DNA from: Adiantum capillus-veneris
Lineage: Eukaryota > Streptophyta > Polypodiopsida > Polypodiales > Pteridaceae
NCBI GenBank assembly: GCA_014529385.2
Contig: CM043970.1
Span: 69,090,567-69,154,566 of the forward strand
Direction of reading: 5' to 3'
Length of the DNA stretch: 64,000 nucleotides
Shown: positions 37,065 through 49,909 of the stretch, piece by piece
Numbering within the stretch: position 1 is the first letter of the stretch
How the letters are laid out: every line of letters starts with the position of its first letter
Made by a program: the position numbers and the translations under genes
The notes under the pieces: model-generated
Database searches by the model: none
What the model was told of the DNA's origin: nothing
Seen by the model: only the letters and a program-made list of their open reading frames with translations

Positions 37065-37200
37065 TGGCTTAGGCAAAATGCTCTCTAGGGTCGGCCAGCT
37101 CCCAGGTTCGAATTTGCCGCACTCTTTGAGATTTTGGTGAAGGATTTTACCTCATATCGATTGGCTAGGTAAGGGATCTTATTAGATTCTCTCCAATAAA
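37065..37200 (+). repeat. Second tRNA-like SINE candidate
   Basis: TGGCTTAGGC (37065-37074) resembles an A box and GGTTCGAATTT (37105-37115) a B box. About 30 nt separate them, as at 36233. A tRNA-unrelated body follows with no clear poly-A or target duplication. The A box is very like that at 36235, so the two may be related copies. Confidence 0.35.
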
Positions 37201-39031
37201 CTTGAGAAGCCACCAATATACGAGTAGGAAGCATCAAGTGAGTCATAGGTCATAGGTCTTTTACTATAACATTTCATTCCATCTTATTTCATTTCTCTCT
37301 CTATCCTATCTCCAGCTGTCATCCAAGCGGGAAATTATATGCTTGCTAGACTCAGCCATGGCGCCGAATTGAATATCGAGCTCGCCTAGCTCTAGCCTGC
37401 TCCCTGAACTCGCGCGCTAGCATGCCCTTGCTGAATATCACGTTCATTCCCTAGCCTTGCTGCTCACAATCAATCGAGGCCTTCTGCACGTCGACTTTAA
37501 TCTGCTCTATGGGCCCGCTTCTCGATGCCATTGTTGGGCTTATGAATTTGAAGTTGTTCGACGTCCTGAATAGCTGGCGCTGGTGTGGAGGGTATTGAAG
37601 ATCGCCTGTTGCAGTACTGCGCGCAGCGATCCTTTAATTCGTCTTCTAGGTTCAACATGTTCAAGCATTCAAGTGTATTGAACATTTAAAAGATAGGGAA
37701 CTACAAGATATGAAGAAACTACAGCACGAGGAATAGACATAGACAAGTGATTGAACTTTTCTTTCATGTGCATCAACTCTCCTTGGATAATGTGTACTTC
37801 AAACAACATGACCTTTTAGTTCCCTAGTTTTGATCAAAACTTCTCGCTACTAAAAATCTCTAGCATGTTTAACTCAAAATATAATGGCAAAGCTAAAAGT
37901 TTAGAAAACGTGGATGCCCATTGTAACACCTGTCACACTCGGTTGTGCAATTATGCTTATGCAAATTGGACTCAATATCCCACATATCCCTTAATCCCAC
38001 ACACTGATCCTTAGCTATCTACGTGCATAGTACATTTTTTGGTAAAGCCAAGGTATCTAACTCTATAGGAGTAACTAAATACTATTTTTTTCTTTCTTCA
38101 ATCGAATGAAGTGCCTGGGGTAACTCTTGGCAAGGCAACTACTCGGTCTCCTACACTTTAACTCGTTCCTAAACTTGCTACATAACTCCCTCTTCTTGGA
38201 CCTCTTCAATAAAGCTATGTTAATATATATGTTATGCATTCATTTTCTCATTGTGGATACTCCATATTGGTATATGTTTTAAAAAAATCATTTGTGAGAA
38301 GATTCTATAGAATCTCTCTCTCCCCACTCTTAATGCCTCGTCGCCATACTCCCTGCCCCTCTGCTGTGCCATGTTTACCTTCTCCCCCAACGCCTGCGCA
38401 TCATCTTCTCCCCCTGAGTCTTGCTTCCCCGTACATGACTGCCATGCTTTCACTTCCAAGCTAGTTACTTGCACAGAAAACTAGATAGTGTCCATGGTGT
38501 CTGTCTCCATCCCTCTCGAATTGATGTGTAAGCGAAACAGATCCTTTCGAGCTTCTATTAGTTACTGAAACTGCCCATAGGGCTACAATCACCTCTTCAA
38601 GAGAGGGCTACAACAAACATGATGGGAGACTCTCCCAATGAAAAAACCAGCATATGTACAATAGGGCTAAATCAAGAAATGGGGGGAGGGAAAATCCACA
38701 CAAGCCACACCAGTTTGGACGTCGCTTTGAAAATTGTGGGTGGGATTACACTAAACCAAGGTAGAGGCTAATTAAAGGCCTTGCAGAGTAGGAAATTGCG
38801 CCGTTTAAATTCATCATTGCACTTTAGATCCATCATTACCCTAGGCTTGTGTATCAGGTTAAGATACTCTTTATTTGTATTTGTAAATTGTGGTTGCTTC
38901 TACCAAGATGGTATGCATGAGAGAGATAGAGAGAAGGAGAGAGATGTTTGTTCTTATGTGAGTTTTGGCTATCAGTTTAGTTGATAATTACTTCTTCATA
39001 GGTTCCTTGCGCATCATTCAAAGTCCATTCA
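37201..39031. other. Intergenic DNA
   Basis: No gene is supported. A minus-strand open stretch of 62 codons at 37497-37685 has a Glu/Asp/Leu-rich start but no recognisable domain. Confidence 0.45.
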
Positions 39032-39448
39032 ATGGATCCATCTTGTGTTCTTCCTCGCGATGATCGATGCCATATTTTTCAAAACATTTGTAAGGGCTTA
39101 TTGCAACATGGGGTCTCTTATGTGCCATGGCCGGAGAGCTCGTACTTTTTATTTGGCAAGAAAGGCCGAGAAACACATGTAGAAACTATCTATATTGATG
39201 ACACTACTGCTTGGTATTTAAATTTAGGAATGCTATTAGTGAAGAAATATTTGTCTCTTGTAGATTACTACAAGATTTCCTATCTTGGAACCCAAAGTAT
39301 TTCTCATAATGTTCTGCAATATAGATTCTACCTTTTGTTGAGCCTCTTACCTGCAAGAAAAATTGTTACATGTGTTCTTCCACCACTCTTTCCTGGGGGT
39401 GAACCATGCTTTTTGTATCCCTTGGTTACAATGGAGGACTTTAACTGA
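39032..39448 (+). CDS. Hypothetical ORF before the CMC-type transposase
   Basis: An open stretch of 138 codons starting MDPSCVLPRDDRCHIF, preceded by CTTCTTCATAG, which could be a splice acceptor. I recognise no domain. It lies upstream of the zinc-finger part of the transposase on the same strand, so it may be an upstream exon or an unrelated remnant. Confidence 0.3.
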   Translation: MDPSCVLPRDDRCHIFQNICKGLLQHGVSYVPWPESSYFLFGKKGRETHVETIYIDDTTAWYLNLGMLLVKKYLSLVDYYKISYLGTQSISHNVLQYRFYLLLSLLPARKIVTCVLPPLFPGGEPCFLYPLVTMEDFN

Positions 39449-39519
39449 TTTTAGTTTTCTCATAGTGTTACCCTTATCAACTCTCTATTTTTGTGTGTCA
39501 ACCTGTTTTTTTTAATAGC

Positions 39520-41966
39520 TATGAGTTCGACTTTGTCTTGGAAGTGCTCTTGCAATTATTTATGTAGACATTATTCTAGTGGTTTGGCTTTGGTGACCAA
39601 GAGGACTTTTTATCAACATCGACAACAAGAATCCTTAGGAAAGCTTCATCCCTCAGTAAATAAATAAGAAGAGTCCAATCGGAGCCCAGCTCTCATGATA
39701 CAGCTCCATCGCATCATGCTCCCATCATCGAAGCAACGCCTTCAACTCTAGAGGCATCCTCTTCCCAAATTGAGAGAGAAGTAAGGAGTGTTGAGAAGCT
39801 TGATCGGAGCATCCAATGCACTTGCACGTTGTATTGTGGAGGAGTTCGTCAAGTGCACTTGTCTACTTACTATCGACATCAAGATCTCATACACAAATAG
39901 GAGAGCTTTAAAAAAACTTTTGGCCTATCAAATCTATCTGAAGTTGGTGACATGGATCTTATATCTAATGCCCAACCAGACGTAGAATCCACTCTTACCT
40001 CTTTGGAGCTACCTTGTGAGGAGGAGCTAGTTAATGATGAGGATAACATGGACATCCATGAGAGTCAGGAGGATGAGTCCTCTACTTTGTTTATGGAGTT
40101 AGTGGAGAGAGTAGTAGAGCTTCAAAGTTTGTGGGATGAGCATCGACTACCAATTGATGTTCAAGATAAAATGTTACGCTTGCTCTTTGGCGACTTTGCG
40201 GGGCCAAGAGTCACTCACAATTCTTTCAAAAGAAGTTTGGCTAAAATGCTAGTCGAACTTCCATCTACATGGGATGGTGACCTTGGGGGTATTCAAGTTC
40301 CAGCATGTTGGGATCAAATGCAAACCATGATTAAAGGCCTTGGAATGGTTAATGCTCGGCGATATTGTATCTGCACAGGAAATCTAGGAGTAAAAAACAT
40401 CCACCAGAGCTTCTTCAACCAAGCATAGAGGATAACTATGTAGGAGAAATTCCAAGATGTGTATGCAATGCTGGATCCTCTTCTAGGAAGTTTAAAAGAG
40501 ATTGCTCCAAGTGTTGCTCCAAGTGTTTGATTTGCAAAAAGACAAGAAAGTCTATGCTTTCTTTTGATTATATTCCGATCGGTCCTCAGTTACGGCTACT
40601 GACAAAGAGTAGTACCTACTGTCATGAGTTGCTAAATCTATGGCGTCACAAACATAGATGGGACAACGCATCTGCACTCAACAATGAGCAGAGGATCATC
40701 AATTTTTGGGATGGAACAAAGTTTCAAGAAGTGAAGGACTTCTGGAATCCAAGTACATCATATGAACTGCCTGTGGTTTGCTCAAATTCAGCATGCAAAA
40801 AGTGCTACACCACATTTCCAATCTTTAAACGCCATGCATCACTACAAACCGGATGGGATGCTGTGAATGAAGTATATAATTTTATCTGCATTGAGTGCTT
40901 CCAGGACATCAAATGTCGCAAGAAAATTGAAGTGGTGAGTTTGACTTCTCTTTTAGAGGTTCCTTTTGCATTCTGCTTATGTGTAATATATGTCATCATT
41001 TGGTTAGGGTGATCCTCGCAATATAGCAATTTTACTACATCGGGATGGATTTCAAACGTCAAAGACAACCCAAAAGAGCTGTGGTGTTGTGGAAATATCG
41101 TTGCTTAATGTTGGATGTAGTTCTTCCATAGATGTTTTACCAGTTTTGTTTATTCCACAAAATTGCAAAAAGATTATAAAAAGTTCAGGAGATGTATTTG
41201 GAACATTCCTAACTCCATTGGTGGATGAACTTGAAAGCTTATTTTTGGATGGGATAGATGTATTATATGAGTATCCACTAGAGAGGATTTTCGACAATCC
41301 ACAAGGGTTTTCCAAGTCTTGCAAGATACGTGCAATGCTCATGATGGTTATCGGCGACCATCCGGCTCAGTGCAAAATAGGTCTACTCAAGAATGGAGGA
41401 CAAGAGTTTTGTCGTCGTGATAAAGCTCAGGCAACTTTGGTAAGAGATGCCACCAGGCCTGATGAACGATATGTCTATGATGGAAATCGCTACTAGGCAA
41501 GATATCCACCACCACAACGAACATTTGAGGAGATGAAATCTGCCTTAGAAGAGGCCAAGCGTTGCTGCACACAAGCAGAGAAGGAAGCTGCATGGAAACA
41601 AGCAAGCCTATCAGGCAAGTCCATACTTTGGAGGCTCTCCGACTTGTATGGATTTGATATATCTCTTGATTGTGTGTATGATGTTATGCACACTTTAGCA
41701 TTAAACGTCTTCAAGAAAAATATTGCTCAGTTATTTGAAAGCTCTAACAATGCTCTTAAGAAAGAGATAGATTCAGCAATGTCCACTTACAAAGGAGGTG
41801 CCCAACACTATCCGCTACGGAAGGTGGCCAAACTCTCCCAGTAACTACTTTGAGTGCTTCAAAGCTGAAGAGAATCAAAAGTTTATTCAATGGTGCCTTC
41901 CATATATCCTAAAAACTGTAAATGGTATTTCGCCAGAAATGCATGTTTTGGGAACTCTCTTGGGAG
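39520..41966 (+). pseudogene. CMC/TNP2-like DNA transposase with GDHPAQ motif (broken)
   Basis: An N-terminal zinc-finger-like stretch (WKCSCNYLCRHYSSGLAL, then a T and H, about 39535-39620) leads to CKKTRKSMLSFDYIPIGPQL, INFWDGTKFQEV, LLHRDGFQTSKTTQ, VIGDHPAQCKIG with CRRDKAQATL, and CVYDVMHTLALNVF. These follow the order of the TNP2-like catalytic core (Asp in DGF; GDhPA; MH). An intron at about 40935-41007 keeps the frame. Defects are a frame change near 40377, a TAG at 41494 (fits CAG) and a break near 41842. The gypsy D LTR starts at 41967 and cuts off the C-terminal part. It is clearly different from the 18-20 kb TNP2. Confidence 0.65.
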
Positions 41967-42142
41967 TGAGGCGGTCTGGGGCGGGCAACAAGAAGAGTGG
42001 CCTCTAAGCACCCTTGTAGGCTCCTGTGCTGCTCAATTAAGTCGGGGTTGGAAAAAACAACAAACACACACACACAAACCCGCAACCTAACCCTACACAA
42101 ATTTGGGGCACCACCTAGTTTTGGATGCGAACTAGGACGCGT

Positions 42143-42212
<70 letters not shown>

Positions 42213-44574
42213 TGCTTGGGCTGCTTTGAAATGTATCGGCAATGATCAAGAAAACACAACTATATATGTAAGAAAGAGAGAGAAGAGGGAGGGGGTGCTT
42301 GTTGCATTAATACCTTCTTACAAATCTGTCATGACCGATCAAAGTGAGATTAGTATTTGTTCAACATAGCTTGATTAAATTTCACCACGACACATCACAA
42401 GAAAAGCCACCCCAATCACTGTCTTAAGGCCAGGGGAGTCCTCTCCACCCTGTCGCCCTCTTACAATATGTGGGATTTATGGCTAAATTGATGACGACAC
42501 CCAGACACAATCTATCAAGAACTAAAAATATCACCAAGACACTTACACATCATTGTTGTCCATTACTTCACGTTGGAAGAGAGACAAAGTATCCAAGCTT
42601 AGTCCAAATCCACCCTCCTTGATTCAGCAAATGTTGGGCTTACACTAGTAGGAGGAATGATAGATTTTCCACTCTCAATTGAATGATCGCTCTCTCTCTT
42701 ACAATGGCATGGAGTTCCCATGCTAATCACCCCTATTACAACACATGCACAAGCATACGACAATGAGCTTCCACTCAAGAGCTCCTTCTAGAGAGGTTGA
42801 GCTTGGCTTCTCAAGCTATAGCATAGTGCTCTTGCTTATCGCTCTCTCTTTGTGCTAGCTACACCCTCCTTTTATAGCAATTTTGAAGGCTAGGGTTACT
42901 CCTCTAACCATGGTTGGGTTAGATTTTCAGCACTTTTCTAATTTCTTTTGCTTGGAATTATCAAGAAGTTGGTGTGGATAGATGAAGAAGAGAGAGAGGA
43001 GAGAAGTGGAGGTGATAGGACTTTTCATAGTAGGTTAGTGTTAGTAAATTAGTAGAGTTAGTTATTTTATTGATTTACAAATGGAATTGAATATTTACAA
43101 TGGGAGTATCCAAGTAGGATACAAATAAGGAAGAAAAAACTCTTAATAGGTAAGAAAACATGGATTTCTTACAATGTTGATGCTCCAAGTGTCTTGAGTA
43201 GGGTCAATTTTGACGCTTGTTAAGGTTACATTTTTTTCTTTCTTGACCTTCCTTTGAGAGCCAAGGTAATTGAATATGAGTAATCAATCACCATGATGCT
43301 GTCTTTCAAGAGAAGAGGCTGAATTTTATGGTTTTTTGATAGATATGGGTAACATGGATGAGGAAAAATGAGACTAGGTGGTCAATTTTGGAATGGAAGT
43401 CTGTGTAGGAAACATGAGTTCACCATGGTTTCTCTTATTCTTCAAGGTTTAGAAGAAGGTGAGTAGGGTGCAGAGAGGAGTGGTGAGAGAGGTGGGGATG
43501 ATGAGTGGAGAGGTGTGTGTGAAAGAGGAAAATGATAAAGTGGAAGAGGGAGTGTGGCTGCATAGCATGGGCAAACTAGGGTCCACAAATAAAATTCTAG
43601 CTCACAGCTCGTAGCTCAAAAAAATATGAAAAAATTTGAGGTGAAAGTTCAGCTCACGAGCTAGAACTTTTGCTTGTATCACCTTTTCAAATTCGGGGAG
43701 CATGTGATCTTTAAAAGTTCAACAAAACCGACTGTTTTTTCCACTGCACAAGGTCCTTGTGAGGTCCTTCTTTGGATGATTCTTTTAAATACCTCCAAGA
43801 GTGAGCTCCCCATGGTGCATGCATGCATTCCACATAACCTTCACCTTATTTGGTAGGTCTATAATTGAAGATATTGTTGAGATCATGATATAAGTGAATA
43901 GTACAACTAAGAAAATCAAATATTGAGGGGTCTAAAAAAATATGTAAATGTCAAATATAAATAATATAGGTAGAAAAAATTAAAGGGTTCAAAATAAATC
44001 TCTCATTATAAGTCTACCATAAAAAGATGAATATTTTTGGTGTTCTAATTTATGAGAGTAAAAGAGAATAGATGTAGGAAGGAAAAATCACAATAGTGAA
44101 AAAAGATACACATAAATAAAACTAGTTTTTTTGGATTTTTGTTGGGATGGAGTTACACCAAAAATAAGAGAAGCTTGCATGAAATTATTTTTATATGGAA
44201 TAAAGAGTATGCAAAATGGTAAGAAAAAATATGGTAATGGTGAGTCAATGTACATAGCATAAATAACACACCATAGGTAGAAATATTTAAATAAATACCA
44301 AAATAATTATGAAAAATCCTTTTATTTAGGCCCTATATACAATGAAATATTTACACACAAATGGGCCATAATATACTTATATTTTTTTATTTTTTTGGCT
44401 CAACTAGCCCAGTGACTAGGTAGCTGAGGGTTTTAAGAAGATATGGGAAAAGTCCCCTAACTCACACACACCTATATACAGTGAAATGGTAGGGATAGCC
44501 ACAGTGTTTGGATGATTTTGGTAGGGTGGGTTAACTCACTATGGCAATTACGGAGAGCCGAAAAATGGCTATCA
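41967..44574 (-). repeat. Gypsy D 3' LTR, 2.6 kb
   Basis: On the minus strand this starts TGATAGCC next to the polypurine tract and ends GCCTCA. A TATA box (TATAAAAGGAGG) lies at 42870-42876. A (CT)n array, on the plus strand (GA)n at 42145-42209, lies in U5. The part 41967-43230 is duplicated at 51545-52808. The U3 part 43231-44574 has no second copy in the window. Confidence 0.8.
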
Positions 44575-44592
44575 TTAGCCCTCCCCCAAGAT
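44575..44592 (-). promoter_or_regulatory. Gypsy D polypurine tract
   Basis: On the minus strand CTTGGGGGAGGGCTAA immediately precedes TGATAGCC. It is nearly the same as the gypsy C tract at 24871. Confidence 0.82.
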
Positions 44593-44602
44593 GATGGTAT
44601 AT

Positions 44603-47600
44603 TCATGTACCATCATAGAGCATCTTTTCCAAAGAGAATGCTTCAGAGTCCTTGACGAGGTCTTCATTGTTTGGCCCCTCATAATTTTGGTTTGAGTTAC
44701 ACTCATGCTTCACGGAACAATACCTACATGAGATAGCTGCCTTTTGACAGATCTTTGGTAGATCCTTTGGTAGAAGGCGACTCAAATAAGGCTTCAAGCG
44801 ATACCCGTTTACCTTCCTGGAGTGCTCTTTCCCATTCAAGTCCATAAGTTGATAGTAACTTGAATTCAAAGCCTTCTTAACTATGTATGGCCCTTGCCAT
44901 CTAGTTTCAAATTTGGCATCAAAACGATTGTCGAGTCGATTGTCATACCTTAGCACAAGATCTCCTTCATTGATGCCTTTGTACTTTAGTTTGTTGTCAA
45001 GCTTCTCCTTCGCCTGCGTAGCTTTCCTCTTGTAGCACTTGTATGCTGCTTCTCTTTTCCACTGAAGCTCAGCTAAGGTAAGAAGTAGATCCATCCATGC
45101 TTCTTGATCATCTTGTGCTGCTTTGCCATGAAGTCGTATTGTTGGGATGTTGAGCTCAATTGGTCGTAAAGCCTCTTGACCATAGACCAAGTGAAATGGT
45201 GTAAACTCCGTGGCTTCCCTATATGTGGTTCGATACGCCCACAAGGCACCATCCAAGAAGTCATCCCACAACTTTGTCTTGTTTCTCACCATCTTTCTAA
45301 TGATGCCTGCAATGACACCATTAATTTTTTCTACCAGACCATTGGATTGGGGATAGTAGGGTGTACTATGACGATGTAGAATGTGAAGTTCTTCACAGAC
45401 CTCTGTGAGCAAGCCCTTTCTAAACCGTGGACCATTATCAGAAACCATCTCCAAAGGTAAGCCAAATCTACAACAAATGTGAGTGTAGACAAATTTTCTC
45501 ACTGTCCTCTCAGTTACCTTTGCCACACTTTGTGCTTCCACCCACCTAGTCATATAGTCTACCGCCACTAGAATGTAGAGTTTACCATTTTTTGTCCTAG
45601 GGAGAGGACCCATAGCATCAATGCCCCACTTTTCAAAGGGTTCATTTGCAAGCACGATTTGCCTTGGACCATACACCAATCTTCTATTCCCATTTACCTG
45701 ACAATTGTGACAACTTTTACAACAATGTTGGACATCCATATGCAGACTTGGCCAAACATACCCCGCAAGCAAAATCTTCTTCACAGTTAACTCTTGGGCA
45801 AAATGACCACCACATGCCTCTTCATGCAAACCTTTTAGAATGGCTGGAATCTCCTTGATAGTTGGTACTCTTCTGCACACTTGATCCTTCCCTCTTTGAT
45901 AGAGGGATCCTTCTAGGAAGAGATACGCGCTTGCCTTTTTCATGAGTCTCCTCTTCTGAGCCTTCGTGAAGTCTTGTGGAAACTCACCCTCCAAAATGTA
46001 GCTAATAATGGGAGTCAATGACTCCAATCCCTGGTATCTCGGTTGCTTGATAGTTGCTGCCACCATGATGACCTGCAATTCTTTCTCAACACATGTAATT
46101 GCTTGTTCTGTAAGTAAATCGGCATCTTCATTTTGTTTCCTAGGAATATGATATAGTTGCACTTTTTCAAACTGATTAAACATCCTACAAATGGCATGAA
46201 CTTTTGTCCTTAAGTTTTCATTCTTGCATGCCCAAATGCCTAAAATTTGTTTAACAATGAGAAGTGCATCTCCCTTTACCATGAGACATTGTATCCCTTG
46301 GCCAATGCACATCTTCAAACCATGAAGTAGTGTGTCGTATTCTGCTTCATTATTGCTAGTTGAACCTGGTAGATTGACCTTCTCTTTCATGACCACCTCC
46401 CCACTTGGGTTGAGCAACACTAGCCCTCCCCCTGCTTTTCCTGTGACTCGTCGAAAAGCTCCATCAAAGAACAAGGTAAAAGCATTAGGAATATTTTTTG
46501 GTGGTGGCAATGGTAGGGTCTTTATTTCAGGCACCTTAATCTCCTTCTCATGTACCCTATAAGTAAGGATCCCTGCCAATTGTGCACGCACACTATCTTC
46601 TACCTTGAAAGAGTATTGGAACTCTTGCAATTCCATAATCCACTTTGAGATCCTAGTGCTAAGATTCATTTGAGATGACACCCAAGGAAACAATTTTTTT
46701 GCAGTGAGAATTACAAAAGGTTTTGGTAGCAAGTAGGATCTAAACTTTCTCACCGCAAACATGAGAGAAAGCATCATGAGTTCTGCCTCCGTGTAGCCTC
46801 TCTCCAAAGCATTCATGACCCTACTAGCAAAGTAGATGGGTCGCATTCGGGTACTATGGGGATCTTGTTGTAGCAAAACCGCTCCAATTGTTTCTTTCCC
46901 AACACTAGAGCTAACAAAGAATGTGTACTCCCAACAAGGAGACATGAGTGTTGGTAGTTCTGACAGGATGACTTTAATGTTAGAAAAGTACTCTTCAAGC
47001 TCATAAGACCATGCAAATTCTACTTGTTGTGTCAACTTTTGCAAAGGATGAAGCAACTCTGAAGCTAAGTGAATAAAGCGCGACATATACTTCACCTTTT
47101 GAATGAATGAGATGGCCTCTTTGAGATTCTTGGGTGATGGGAGCTCAATAAGAGCCTTTGCCTTTGAAGGATACACCTCAATGCCTTTATAGGAAACCTT
47201 GTCACCAAGCAAAATCACTTCATCCTCACCTATGTGGCACTTGTCGGGGTTGAGTTGACCTCCCATGTCATAGAGCTTCTTTAAACCTTCTTCTACCCTT
47301 TGTAGATGCAATGATTTTGAGCTATAAATGCAAAAACCATCAATAAAAACCCTAATGGACTTTCCAAAGAATGTTTGAAACACCATGTTCATGATGCGTT
47401 GGAAAGTTGCAGGAGCATTTTTCAAGCCAAATGGCATGACTCTAAAAGCATAACAACCCCAAGGAGTGATGAAGGTTGTTTTCAATTGATCTTCGAATAC
47501 GATACCTATTTGAAAGTAACCCGAGTAGCCATCACACATAGTGTACTTCTCATGACCAGCTACCTCATTTAGTATCTCATCCTGAAATGGGAGGGGAAAG

Positions 47601-47785
47601 TGATCTCTTTTTGTTGCCTCATTAAGTGGACGGTAATCCACACACACTCTCCACTTGACGTTTTTCTTAAGAGTGACAACAACAGGAGAGACCCACTCTG
47701 AATTCTCCACTGGATAAATGAAACCTGCTGCTAGAAGCTTTCTTACCTCCTTGAGTAAAGCCTTCTCCTTGATGACTCCTAGCCT
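44603..47785 (-). pseudogene. Gypsy D RT, dual RNase H and integrase
   Basis: The frame is open for about 1,060 codons from a TGA at 47786-47788. RT has WVSPVVVTLKKNVKWRVCV and YPVENSEW, but the catalytic motif reads VFIDGF, where gypsy C has VFTDDF, so the second Asp is lost and RT should be inactive. A gypsy RNase H follows, then the second RNase H with LFFDGAFRR, NNEAEYDTL, KGDALLIV and NEDADLL. Integrase shows HEEACGGHF with C-x2-C (CHNC), WGIDAMGPL, MVSDNGPRF and NGLVEKING, then a GPYIV tail module. The catalytic residues outside RT look intact. Confidence 0.9.
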
Positions 47786-48720
47786 TCATAGCTTTTGAGC
47801 CTTAGGTGTGGCCTCTGGCTTCAACTCAATTTTGTGTTGAACAGCATCTACTCCACGCACATCAGTGTAGTCTTTAGCAAAAAGCCTCGGAAATTTCCCT
47901 AGCACACATTTGAACTCCTCTCTTTCGTCCTTTGTAAGTGTTGTAGACAACATACCTTCTAACATTCCTTCATCTTGCACATTTTGGTTCTCTTGAGTAC
48001 CTACCTCTTCCAAACCTCGAGAAGAGGTCTCTTGGTTGTTTGGCTTAAACCTTACCCCCATGACTTCGATGGAAGACTCCTCTTCAGTAATGCTGCCGCT
48101 ACTTTCTCCTTCTGAAGTGCTATCTGTCTACCCTTCCTCCGTCTCACTTTGAGATTATTCTTCATGGAGCTCCTCTTGGCGTTGCTCCTTCATGTCAAAG
48201 ACAACCTTCTTATGATTTTCATTCGTGCAAATTAGCTTTCCATTCTCCCAATCCTGCAAAGCTCGCATTTTCATTAGCCATGGTCTCCCTAGGATAAATG
48301 GGTAACCATTTCCTTTGGTAGACATAACATAAAAATCCACTGCCTTCTTAATGCCAAAGGCCTCTACAAAAACATTTTTACAAATGCCTACACACCTAGC
48401 TTTGCTATTTTTTGCCATCTTAACTTTAATTTCAGGTGTCTCATAGATGTGCATGCCTAGTTTTTGCATGAGTCCCTCTGTCATGATGCAAATTTGTGCA
48501 CCCCCATCCACTAGACCTTTCCTAACCAATCTTCCTTTGATGTAAAAATCTAGCACAGGTGTAATATCCTCATTCATTTCAGCATGTGCAATTTTTACAA
48601 AAGGCACACTCTCTTTTACCTTTCTCCTAGTGCTAAATGCCTTTGTTAAATCCCTCCTAACTTGTGGGCATAATGCAAGAAACTAAGGCCATGTGATATC
48701 AGGACCCTTACCTCTCATGT
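47786..48720 (-). pseudogene. Gypsy D protease and linker with four stops
   Basis: The frame matches the RT ORF. GMAPYNLLEDM and FLALCPQVRRDL precede the protease, then LVDGGAQICIMTE (DGGA, as in gypsy C) and FILGRPWLM. Stops are TAG 48683-48685, TAA 48155-48157, TAG 48128-48130 and TGA 47786-47788. Each is one C-to-T step from Gln or Arg. The acidic Ser/Glu-rich linker between protease and RT resembles that of gypsy C. Confidence 0.82.
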
Positions 48721-48860
48721 CTTCCAACAAGTTGTATGGAGCCATACCATGTCTAAGAGGGAAGTCTTGGATATTGATACGACGTCAAGTCCTCGATCTT
48801 AGCTTCATTGGTTTCCTTTGCCTTCTTACCTCGTCCATGGTCACTCTGTGATGTGACACC

Positions 48861-49886
48861 TTATTTCTCCTTCCCTTTTCCATAGCCACATTTAATGCCA
48901 TTTGCTTGCATGTCAACCTCTTTTGAATTTGTCACCTCTACCACATGCACATTTGTGTCTGGCAAAGGTGGAACTCCTTCCACTCCTTGTGGAGGTGGTC
49001 TTCCTCCATTTGGCCTTTGTAGAATCCGTGGTTGCTGACTTGTTCCTTCACCTGCATTCATCACTGGGTAATTCAAGTTAGGTCTCCCTGGCTCCCCATG
49101 GTGCCAAGGACAATTATACATACCATGTCCATACTCTCTGCAATTCCAACATTGTAAGACTCTCCTAGGTCGTGGATCTCGCTCTTCAGACTTCCTTGCT
49201 TGTCCTTTTGGACCTACAGCTTGTGCAAGGTGAATTGACAAGTTGCTTAAAGATTCATTTAACTTCTCAATCACTTCCGCTGCTACCTCAGGAAGCTCCC
49301 TAGATGTTGATACTTGTGACTTACCTTTGGGTCTAAGACCTTCTATTGGAACCTCTCCCCTTAGGCACTTGAGTTTCCTATACTTCTTGGAAGCTCTAAT
49401 TTCAGATGCATCATAGGTGGTAGGTGCATCCTCCTCCACCTTTACCTTAAGATCAGCAAAGAGTCCAGCTATGAATCTCTCCTTCTTTAGAAATTCTGCA
49501 CCATCACCAGGGTTAGCAACATTTTGTATCCATAGAGCCCAAAGACGTAGAAACTCTTGCTTGTACAAGTAGTAGTCATCTGAATCTTTTTGCTTATGAG
49601 AAACAATGTCTTGCCATAGTTTTTGAGTGTTTTGGGGATCAAAGAAGTATCTCTTGAAATGATTCACAACTTCCGTGTAATTCCCTTTAACTTCCTCAGG
49701 CAAAGAGTCAAACCAAGTGCTAGCATCTTTCCTAAGGACCACCACAAACATCTCTACACGTTCTTGATCAGTTACTATCCTCTTAATATGACAAGACATC
49801 TTGAAATTTGCTAAAAATAATTATGCATCCTCTCCAGGCTCTCCAAAGAAAAGAGGGTATCCGAACATTTGGCGTTGGCTTTCCAT
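48861..49886 (-). pseudogene. Gypsy D gag
   Basis: From an ATG at 49886 the frame starts MESQRQMFGYPLFFGEPGED and is interrupted by TAA at 49821-49823 (fits CAA). It is then open to TAA at 48861. The gag core has DASTWFDSLPEEVKG and YYLYKQEFLRLW. One zinc knuckle, CWNCREYGHGMYNC, fits C-x2-C-x4-H-x4-C. The frame differs by one from the protease. The TAA at 48861 may be another mutated Gln, since the frame continues coding-like for about 30 codons beyond it. Confidence 0.85.
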
Positions 49887-49909
49887 TAATATGAAAGATT
49901 ACAAAACGA

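Noticed and set aside
38234-38474. Overlapping ORFs on both strands at 38.2-38.5 kb
   Set aside because: Pro/Ser-rich composition in a CT-rich stretch, no domain, no start or splice support.
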